Below are positions 1-4,954 of a stretch of 5,371 nt of DNA, piece by piece (the stretch's first letter is position 1; every line of letters begins with the position of its first letter). Under the pieces are notes generated by a model that searched no databases, was not told the origin of the DNA, and worked only from the letters and a program-made list of their open reading frames with translations. Origin of the DNA: Sulfurimonas sp. (GTDB taxonomy: Bacteria; Campylobacterota; Campylobacteria; Campylobacterales; Sulfurimonadaceae); the NCBI GenBank assembly GCA_030673275.1, contig DAOVJL010000104.1:1-5371 (forward strand). Reading direction: 5' to 3'. Both the position numbers and the translations under genes were made by a program.

Positions 1-312
1 AATGAAGAGGAGTATATAGACCCTATAAACGAAGCTTCATTTTTAGAGTTCTGGCATACTCAAATTTTCTTTATAATGATGATTTTACTGACACTTAATG
101 CTATTTTCATAAGAGTTGCTTCAAGAAGTAGAGTTATTATTACAAACATACTGATGATAAGTGCTATTGCTTCTCTTGTAGCCCTGCCTTTAGCTTTTTA
201 CATGTCAAACTTTTTTGTAAATATATATATATTAACTTATTTTATCTGGCATCTTATGGCTATTTATATGATCTTTTACTCATTTTGGAAACTAAATGCA
301 AAAAGCGTATAA
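1..312 (+). CDS. Multi-pass membrane protein, C-terminal part (5' end outside window)
   Basis: The reading frame is open from the first base, so this is the last 103 codons of a longer gene; the internal ATG at 76 lies inside the second visible codon block of a membrane helix and is not a credible start. The visible protein begins with an acidic extramembrane stretch (NEEEYIDP) and then has about three hydrophobic helices (roughly visible residues 17-38, 45-68 and 70-95), ending in a short basic tail. I do not recognise the family. Its stop overlaps the start of the next gene by 17 bp, which suggests a shared transcript and translational coupling. The next protein has the same helix spacing and also has an NEE motif just before the matching helix, so the two may be diverged paralogues. 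Function unknown; real gene very likely because of open frame, overlap and coherent topology. Confidence 0.75.
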   Translation, partial: NEEEYIDPINEASFLEFWHTQIFFIMMILLTLNAIFIRVASRSRVIITNILMISAIASLVALPLAFYMSNFFVNIYILTYFIWHLMAIYMIFYSFWKLNAKSV

Positions 313-742
313 ACTTTCCATACTCTACTACCTCTCTTTTTCACTACTCTTAATTGCCAGTGCCGTTATACTTTTTGAGCATAAAATAGGTTTTAGCTTT
401 AATGGTGTTTTAGAGTATTATATTGGTAATGAAGAGAAGTTTATCTCATCTAAAAGCTTAGGTGGCATACTCAAGGTTCTTCTGCCACATATCTTTGTAT
501 TTGTTCTTTTATCTATGGTACTTCTGCATTTTGTGGTTTTTACCGAACATAGATACAAAAAGAGCACTCTTGTTTTAATCTATCTGACTTTTATAACTGC
601 CATATTAGAGATGTTTACACCATTTCTAATAGTAAGCGGCTTCGAGTTTTTTGCATATATAAAGTTGCTCTCTTTTTTTCTCTTTTTAGCTCTTATTCTT
701 TATATATCTTGGTTACTTCTTCAAAGTATTATTTACGACTAA
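296..742 (+). CDS. Four-helix membrane protein of unknown function
   Basis: This 148-residue protein has four predicted membrane helices (about residues 8-27, 63-83, 91-112 and 121-143). A 35-residue extramembrane loop between helices 1 and 2 carries GNEEKF (44-49). Histidines H65 and H78 lie in helix 2 and H85 just after it; membrane histidines at such spacing can bind haem or metal, but nothing here proves that. The ATG at 296 is inside the upstream gene's last codons, with a GGA-containing stretch about 8 nt before it as a weak ribosome binding site. From the NEE motif onward it aligns without gaps to the upstream partial protein (8 identities in the first 38 positions, then similar helix spacing). 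The 3' end overlaps the convergent apbE gene by 30 bp. I do not recognise a characterised family; proteins of this shape are usually annotated as hypothetical. Confidence 0.8.
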   Translation: MQKAYKLSILYYLSFSLLLIASAVILFEHKIGFSFNGVLEYYIGNEEKFISSKSLGGILKVLLPHIFVFVLLSMVLLHFVVFTEHRYKKSTLVLIYLTFITAILEMFTPFLIVSGFEFFAYIKLLSFFLFLALILYISWLLLQSIIYD

Positions 743-1660
743 ATCTTTTGTATATTTAGATATATTATCACTAACCACTAATCTTTTATCATTCTGTAAA
801 ATAATATAGCCAACACCAAGGCTCTCTAAAAACTTATATGCTTTTTTCATGGGCATTACACTTGATGCTGTAGCATAAGCATCCAAATCAGAGCTTGGCA
901 TATCAGAAATCAATGTTATAGATATAAACTTGGTTTGAGATTTTTTCTCTTTTGGGTTTATTAAGTGATTGTTCTTGGTAGACTCAACATATCTGTTATA
1001 ATTTCCGCTGGTTGTTATGCCTAAATCTTTTTTTACAGTCTCAAATGACAGCAACACTCCATCACTAAACGGGTCTTGTACATCTATTTTACATGTGTGA
1101 ACACATCGTATATCTCCGCTTGCCGATATTGTGATATTTTCAGCACCTTTAGCTCTAAAAAATTCTGCCGCTCTGTCAACTGCAAAGCCTTTACCCATAC
1201 CACCTAAATCTATCTTTATCCCATCATCCAAGGTAGCTCTTTTCTTTTTTACATGTAAAGCATTAAAACTGACTTTTGCATTTGCCAACTCTTGTGAACT
1301 TACTAAGCGCTCATCATCGCCAAATCTGTACAAATCTTTTGTAATTGATCCGATAGTTACATCAAAATAACCATCAGTTTTAACATAATATTTTTTGCTT
1401 AATTTTAATGCTTCGTAAGTGTAGTTATCTAACTCTGCATGTCGATTTTTATTTAGTAAAAAGATAGTGGCACTTGGGTTATATGAAGACAGAGACAAAT
1501 CTACATCTTTTATAATATTAAAAGCATTTTCTATATATTTAGCACTCTCTTCTTGCGTTGATATAGTAATGAAAGTAGACATGATAATCTGTGTGCGGGA
1601 GAGGGTTTTAGCTTCTATATAGAGAGCTAAAACAAGTAAGACAAAAGGTATTCTAATCAT
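713..1660 (-). CDS. apbE: ApbE family FAD:protein FMN transferase, exported
   Basis: ApbE enzymes use FAD and Mg2+ to attach FMN by a phosphoester bond to Thr or Ser of exported redox proteins such as RnfG, NqrB/C and FMN-binding-domain reductases. Residues 1-17 form a signal peptide (MIRIPFVLLVLALYIEA) with no lipoprotein cysteine. Family motifs follow in order: MST (27-29, usually MGT), SSYNPSATIFLLN (58-70), DGYFDVTIG (96-104), DLGGMGKGFAVD (151-162), SGD (181-183), TSGNYNRY (217-224), HLINP (232-236), and DAYAT (260-264), which holds the predicted metal ligands D260 and T264. At 315 residues the length is normal. Odd points are HLINPKEKK, where most members have H-I-I-D-P-x-T-G, and a C186-x3-C190 pair that could form a disulfide. 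It starts 5 nt after the ribBA stop with no clear Shine-Dalgarno, so it is probably co-transcribed and coupled to ribBA. No substrate with an obvious flavinylation motif is in the window. Confidence 0.93.
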   Translation of the reverse strand: MIRIPFVLLVLALYIEAKTLSRTQIIMSTFITISTQEESAKYIENAFNIIKDVDLSLSSYNPSATIFLLNKNRHAELDNYTYEALKLSKKYYVKTDGYFDVTIGSITKDLYRFGDDERLVSSQELANAKVSFNALHVKKKRATLDDGIKIDLGGMGKGFAVDRAAEFFRAKGAENITISASGDIRCVHTCKIDVQDPFSDGVLLSFETVKKDLGITTSGNYNRYVESTKNNHLINPKEKKSQTKFISITLISDMPSSDLDAYATASSVMPMKKAYKFLESLGVGYIILQNDKRLVVSDNISKYTKDLVVNNTLKK

Positions 1661-1665
1661 ATGTT

Positions 1666-2694
1666 TTATATGTTAATAACCTCATTAATCTCTAAACCAA
1701 ATCCGCCTAGACCTACAAGCTCTGCCTGCTTCACACATGTCAATAGATTCATTTTAGATACTCCAAGAGATTTTAGTATTTGAGCACCGGTACCTATCTC
1801 TTTCATAGAAGCATTATCCTGATGGTTTGTTTTGTTTATAAAAACTAACACACCACTATTTTGTTTTAGGTATTCTATGGAGTTTATTAAATTGTTATAT
1901 CTTTTTTGATTCAAAAGAAGCTCTATGTCTGGTATAACATTATGTACTCTTACATTTGCAGTTGAACCGACATTATGAAATACTATAGCAGTATGCTCTA
2001 TTTTGTCATGATCCGTAAAAATGTATTTTTTAACTTTAGTACCGAAAAACTCTATCTCCTCAACATTTGTCTCATTAACAAGTCTCTCATTTGCCAAACG
2101 ATACTCTACGATATCAGAGATAAATACAGTTTTTAAATTATGTTCTTCACCAAAGATGTCTAAATCATCACGTCTAGCCATCTCTCCATTCTCTTTAATG
2201 ATTTCACATATAACCGATGATTCACTAAGACCTGCTAAACGACATAAGTCTACAGAACCTTCAGTATGACCAGTTCTAACTAGCGTACCGCCATCTTTAG
2301 CTATAAGAGGAAAGATATGTCCTGGTTTCACTAAATCATCAGCATGAGAAATAGGGTTAGCCAAAATTTTAATCGTATCATCACGCTCACCTGCTGATAT
2401 ACCTGTCAAAGCATCTTTAGCATCAACAGATACAGTAAAGGCGGTCTCATACGAAGATGTGTTTGAGCTAACCATCGGGTTAAGGTCAAGACGAGTAGCT
2501 ATTGTCTTACTAAGAGCAACACAAATCAGTCCTCTTGCATGTGTAGCCATAAAGTTTACATGCGCAGGAGTTGAAAAAGCAGAGGCATAAACCAGGTCAC
2601 CCTCGTTTTCTCTATCTTCATCATCAATCATAATGACCATGTTCCCTTTTTTCATCTCGTCAATTGCTTCTAATACTCTTTGAGTGGGTGTCAT
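1666..2694 (-). CDS. ribBA: 3,4-dihydroxy-2-butanone 4-phosphate synthase with degenerate GTP cyclohydrolase II domain (RibBA)
   Basis: The N-terminal domain (about residues 1-200) is RibB, which converts ribulose 5-phosphate to 3,4-dihydroxy-2-butanone 4-phosphate and formate for riboflavin synthesis in the cytoplasm. It has DDEDRENEGDL (24-34), GERDD (102-106), GHIFPL (125-130), RTGHTEGSVDL (140-150) and E164, so it should be active. The C-terminal domain (about 205-342) is homologous to GTP cyclohydrolase II: VRVH (248-251), IGTGAQILKSLGVSKMNLLT (300-319) and GLEI (333-336) match. However, the three zinc cysteines are missing: where active enzymes have E-C-x2-G-D and R-C-D-C, this one reads VIPDIE and KRYN. 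GTP cyclohydrolase activity is therefore unlikely, and a separate ribA should exist elsewhere. RibBA proteins with an inactive RibA half are known in Campylobacterota. The start is supported by homology (TPTQRVLEAIDEMKKG) and a weak AGAAG ribosome binding site. Confidence 0.95.
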   Translation of the reverse strand: MTPTQRVLEAIDEMKKGNMVIMIDDEDRENEGDLVYASAFSTPAHVNFMATHARGLICVALSKTIATRLDLNPMVSSNTSSYETAFTVSVDAKDALTGISAGERDDTIKILANPISHADDLVKPGHIFPLIAKDGGTLVRTGHTEGSVDLCRLAGLSESSVICEIIKENGEMARRDDLDIFGEEHNLKTVFISDIVEYRLANERLVNETNVEEIEFFGTKVKKYIFTDHDKIEHTAIVFHNVGSTANVRVHNVIPDIELLLNQKRYNNLINSIEYLKQNSGVLVFINKTNHQDNASMKEIGTGAQILKSLGVSKMNLLTCVKQAELVGLGGFGLEINEVINI

Positions 2695-2721
2695 ATTTTC
2701 TTCTTTATTTTAATTATCGCA

Positions 2722-2727
2722 ATTATA
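2722..2727 (-). promoter_or_regulatory. Probable -10 box for ribBA-apbE
   Basis: On the minus strand the bases read TATAAT, a perfect sigma-70 -10 hexamer, 27 bp upstream of the ribBA start codon. A start site near 2715 would give a leader of only about 20 nt. No good -35 lies at the right distance; the nearest, TTGAAC at 2749-2754, is 21 bp away. Housekeeping promoters of Campylobacterota often lack a -35 and depend on an AT-rich upstream region, which is present. The short leader leaves no space for an FMN riboswitch. Confidence 0.5.
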
Positions 2728-2784
2728 TAGAAAAGTTGATTAATTTTAGTTCAAACCATATTTATAAATTTATCAGATTTTCCC

Positions 2785-2813
2785 TTGACAATAAAAAACT
2801 TTTTGTCTATAAT
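2785..2813 (+). promoter_or_regulatory. Consensus sigma-70 promoter for the tRNA operon
   Basis: TTGACA (2785-2790) and TATAAT (2808-2813) are both perfect hexamers at the optimal 17-bp spacing. Transcription should begin near 2820, giving a leader of about 30 nt before the mature tRNA-fMet. The stretch between the -10 box and the start (TTCGGCTC) is GC-rich against an AT-rich background, a feature of stable-RNA promoters under stringent control in other bacteria; that control is inferred here. The leader contains the inverted repeat ACAAAC (2822-2827) / GTTTGT (2838-2843). Confidence 0.85.
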
Positions 2814-2849
2814 TTCGGCTCACAAACACACACAAGAGTTTGTAAACAC

Positions 2850-2926
<77 letters not shown>

Positions 2927-2948
2927 ATTTTCTACAATTTACAAATGA

Positions 2949-3023
2949 TGGGGATTCGCCAAGTGGTAAGGCACTAGCTTTTGGTGCTAGCATTCATAGG
3001 TTCGAATCCTATATCCCCATCCA
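2949..3023 (+). tRNA. tRNA-Gln (anticodon TTG)
   Basis: A 75-nt cloverleaf with encoded CCA, 22 nt downstream of tRNA-fMet and probably in the same transcript. The acceptor stem is TGGGGAT (2949-2955) with ATCCCCA (3013-3019), including the weak U1-A72 pair typical of tRNA-Gln. The anticodon stem CTAGC/GCTAG encloses TTTTGGT, placing TTG at 2981-2983, which reads CAA and CAG. The T arm is ATAGG-TTCGAAT-CCTAT. The discriminator at 3020 is T, unlike the G73 used by E. coli glutaminyl-tRNA synthetase. Campylobacterota generally charge this tRNA with Glu and transamidate it, so that constraint may be absent. Confidence 0.96.
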
Positions 3024-3051
3024 CCTTTAAAATCACAAAAAGCATAAAATT

Positions 3052-3159
3052 ATGAATGATACATCTGATTTAACCACTTTAACGCTTAGAATTCTTATAT
3101 TTGCAGTAATTGCAGGAATATTTTACTTCGTACTTAAATCTAAAAAAGATGACAATTAA
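3052..3159 (+). CDS. Small single-pass membrane protein, 35 residues
   Basis: An ATG-to-TAA frame of 35 codons begins 28 nt after tRNA-Gln. The product has a short polar N-terminus (MNDTSDLTTLTL), one hydrophobic helix (about residues 13-28, RILIFAVIAGIFYFVL) and a charged tail (KSKKDDN). The positive charges after the helix predict an outside N-terminus and cytoplasmic C-terminus. No clear Shine-Dalgarno precedes the ATG; the upstream bases are A-rich. There is no terminator between tRNA-Gln and this frame, so readthrough from the tRNA promoter could express it. The ordered layout (polar head, helix, basic tail, then stop) is more than expected from chance AT-rich sequence. Family and function are unknown. 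Confidence 0.6.
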   Translation: MNDTSDLTTLTLRILIFAVIAGIFYFVLKSKKDDN

Positions 3160-3233
3160 AACTAAATTTTAAGATTTATTCATCAAAATAACTTAATATA
3201 TATATTTTCTAACACTTTTATCACTGTTTTAGA

Positions 3234-3239
3234 TATAAT
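3234..3239 (+). promoter_or_regulatory. Probable -10 box for the cold-shock gene
   Basis: TATAAT is followed by TGTCGGC and preceded by T- and A-rich tracts, the usual look of housekeeping promoters in Campylobacterota; no convincing -35 is seen at 16-18 bp. A start near 3246 would give the csp mRNA a leader of about 140 nt, in line with the long leaders of cold-shock genes in other bacteria. A weaker TATATT at 3332-3337 is an alternative. Confidence 0.5.
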
Positions 3240-3249
3240 GTCGGCAATG

Positions 3250-3273
3250 AAAGATGATTTTAGTTACATCTTT
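3250..3273 (+). promoter_or_regulatory. Hairpin at the start of the csp leader
   Basis: AAAGATG (3250-3256) and CATCTTT (3267-3273) form a perfect 7-bp inverted repeat with a 10-nt AT-rich loop. It falls within the first 30 nt of the transcript predicted from the -10 box at 3234. No T-run follows, so it is not a typical terminator. It may protect the mRNA 5' end or take part in temperature-dependent refolding. The role is inferred. Confidence 0.4.
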
Positions 3274-3374
3274 AGTTTGCTTTATATTGATGACTCATAC
3301 TTAACAATACAATTCACCTAAAAAGAAACTTTATATTAGATTTTCAACCACCTTAGAAATTTGGTGTATAAAAC

Positions 3375-3381
3375 AAAAAGG
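3375..3381 (+). promoter_or_regulatory. Ribosome binding site deciding the csp start
   Basis: AAAAAGG ends 7 nt before the ATG at 3389 but only 1 nt before the in-frame ATG at 3383. The downstream ATG is therefore the better start, and the product begins [12 protein letters not shown], matching the usual N-terminus of CspA proteins. Confidence 0.7.
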
Positions 3382-3388
3382 CATGAAA

Positions 3389-3607
3389 ATGGCAGAATTA
3401 GTAAATGGAACAGTTAAATGGTTCAACAACGACAAAGGTTTCGGATTTATCGAACAAGAAAATGGTGGTAAAGATGTATTCGTACATTTCCGTCAAATTA
3501 ACAGCTCAGGACACGGTCGTGTGTCACTAGACGAAGGTCAAAAAGTTACTTTCGAAATTGGTGAAGGCGAAAAAGGTCCTCAAGCAGAAAACGTTACAGG
3601 TCTGTAA
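3389..3607 (+). CDS. CspA-family cold-shock protein
   Basis: A 72-residue single cold-shock domain, a five-strand OB-fold that binds single-stranded RNA and DNA and works in the cytoplasm as an RNA chaperone. Strand 1 is GTVKWFN (7-13), RNP1 is KGFGFI (16-21) and RNP2 is VFVHF (30-34), with the nucleic-acid-stacking aromatics W11, F18, F20, F31, H33 and F34 all present. The strand 4-5 region is [20 protein letters not shown]. Length is typical (65-75). The loop after RNP2 reads [13 protein letters not shown] and is one or two residues longer and more basic than the common SAIQ...GFKSL form. An in-frame ATG two codons upstream is possible but has poor ribosome-site spacing. The gene stands alone with its own probable promoter, long leader and downstream hairpin. 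Cold induction is likely but not shown, as some Csp paralogues are constitutive. Confidence 0.96.
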   Translation: MAELVNGTVKWFNNDKGFGFIEQENGGKDVFVHFRQINSSGHGRVSLDEGQKVTFEIGEGEKGPQAENVTGL

Positions 3608-3616
3608 TCTTTTTCT

Positions 3617-3639
3617 TTGAGCAGATTTTTTCTGCTCAA
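3617..3639 (+). terminator. Hairpin terminator between convergent csp and M23 genes
   Basis: TTGAGCAGA (3617-3625) and TCTGCTCAA (3631-3639) form a perfect 9-bp stem with a five-T loop, 9 nt after the csp stop and 1 nt before the end of the minus-strand M23 gene. On the plus strand TCTATTT follows, a weak T-tract, so it best serves csp. On the minus strand the stem is followed by an A-rich run, so termination of the M23 transcript here would be poor. Confidence 0.7.
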
Positions 3640-3640
3640 T

Positions 3641-4954
3641 CTATTTAGCCATATAAAAAGTACCCACTTTAGGCTTATTAATAATCCCTCGTATACTTGC
3701 AAATCTTATAGGCAATGATTTTGTACTTTTTGCACTAACCGCTTTAAAAACTGCAAAATGCAGATGTGGTCCCCTAGAAAACCCTGTATTACCTGAATAA
3801 CCTATAAGCTGACCTCTTTTAACTCTTTGTCCTACTCTCACACCCACACCATTTTTCTTTAAATGATAATATGTAGAAAATGTACTGTCGCTGTGTTCTA
3901 CAATAATGTGGTTACCATATTTTGCAAACTCTTTAGTATCTCCACGCTTATTTGAATCTGATTTTATTTTAACAACAACACCCTCACGAGCAGCATAAAG
4001 TTTTGTACCGACTTCCATACCAAAATCTATTGCATATTGACTATGCCCTTTATGAGTAAATTCCCCATTATACCCCTGGGTAACTACGTAAGAATCCCCT
4101 CTTTGATATGGTAATCCATAAATATAACTATCATCATGTATCGCATAGACAGAGCCTATAATCCATGTATAACTGTAGCTATATGATGAACCGCCTTTTT
4201 TTATATGTAGCTTCGTATACTCTTTTTTTGTATTTGCTTTTAAAACAACAACAGAGGGTGTATTTTTATTATATGAAATATTTTTATAAACAGGTGTTAA
4301 GTTTACCGTAACACTATATGGGTTTCTATTTTCAATATTTATTGTGATTGTATTACCGGTCTGTTTAGCTTCTAAATTAACAAGCTCCTTTTTTGAAGGA
4401 GATGGCTGCTGCTTGGAAGAGTTAAAAGTAGATTTATGACTGACATTATAAAACTCTTGTGTGGTATTTGCTAAAGTTGTTTTAAATGCTATCTTCTTTT
4501 CTAATATTTCACTCTTCTTTTTAGTGGATTTTTTTTTGTAAAACTTTATAGATTTATCCAATAAACTACTGCTTTTCAACAATCCATCAAACTCATAACT
4601 TGTTAGTTTTAAAAACAGATCATAATCTTTTTTATCGATACTAGAGTTTATATTTCTGTGTATAAGGTGTAAGATATAGCTATACTCTTTTTGAAGTTTT
4701 CTCAGTTTTAGCAAATACTCTTTTGAATTACTACGACTGTAATGTTCATCAATTTTATTGCCATACTCCAAAGTATTTTTGGCTTGTGTGATATATTTAG
4801 CAGAAGCATCTTCTATCTCTTTAATATTTGATAGTTTTGATATATGTTCAATTGAGCTGTAAAGTGGATTACCCATTTTAGAATACAGACTCGGGTAATC
4901 TTTAGAGTAAGATAAAGTAAAAAATAGAAGAAATAGACTTAGATATTTAATCAT
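3641..4954 (-). CDS. Secreted M23 family metallopeptidase
   Basis: M23 enzymes are zinc endopeptidases that mostly cut peptidoglycan cross-bridges or stem peptides. The 437-residue protein begins with a signal peptide (about 1-17, MIKYLSLFLLFFTLSYS). Residues 20-180 are helical, rich in Lys, Ser and Tyr, and do not match a domain I know. Residues 190-290 look like a beta-sandwich (NPYSVTVNLTPVY, then TWIIGSVYAIHDD and YGLPYQRG) that often precedes this M23 type. The catalytic domain covers about 291-437: H301 (or H304) and D310 in FTHKGHSQYAIDF, H364 in YYHL, and H397-x-H399 in GPHLHF. All ligands are present, so it should be active. It starts inside the last codons of the HIT gene (8-bp overlap, no strong ribosome site), which implies translational coupling. 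Likely periplasmic, with a role in wall remodelling or cell shape; the exact substrate is not shown. Confidence 0.92.
   Translation of the reverse strand: MIKYLSLFLLFFTLSYSKDYPSLYSKMGNPLYSSIEHISKLSNIKEIEDASAKYITQAKNTLEYGNKIDEHYSRSNSKEYLLKLRKLQKEYSYILHLIHRNINSSIDKKDYDLFLKLTSYEFDGLLKSSSLLDKSIKFYKKKSTKKKSEILEKKIAFKTTLANTTQEFYNVSHKSTFNSSKQQPSPSKKELVNLEAKQTGNTITINIENRNPYSVTVNLTPVYKNISYNKNTPSVVVLKANTKKEYTKLHIKKGGSSYSYSYTWIIGSVYAIHDDSYIYGLPYQRGDSYVVTQGYNGEFTHKGHSQYAIDFGMEVGTKLYAAREGVVVKIKSDSNKRGDTKEFAKYGNHIIVEHSDSTFSTYYHLKKNGVGVRVGQRVKRGQLIGYSGNTGFSRGPHLHFAVFKAVSAKSTKSLPIRFASIRGIINKPKVGTFYMAK

Noticed and set aside
1131..1370. A 79-codon open frame on the plus strand inside apbE
   Set aside because: It is antisense to conserved ApbE motifs; there is no ribosome site or coherent fold.
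2021..2269. An 82-codon open frame on the plus strand inside ribBA
   Set aside because: It is antisense to the conserved RibB motifs and the domain junction, and is explained by codon bias of the real gene.
2695..2849. Possible FMN riboswitch upstream of ribBA
   Set aside because: The probable -10 box leaves a leader of only about 20 nt, and no conserved RFN-element stems are seen in the region.
3156..3172. TTAAAA/TTTTAA inverted repeat as a terminator after the microprotein
   Set aside because: The stem has only A-T pairs and is followed by GATTTATT, not a T-run, so it would be very weak; chance is likely in this AT-rich gap.
3160..3233. Possible small RNA or gene between the microprotein and the csp promoter
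   Set aside because: The stretch is short and AT-rich, with no open frame, stable hairpin or terminator.
3383..3391. Upstream ATG at 3383 as the csp start
   Set aside because: Only 1 nt separates it from the AAAAAGG ribosome site; the ATG at 3389 has normal spacing and the conserved N-terminus.
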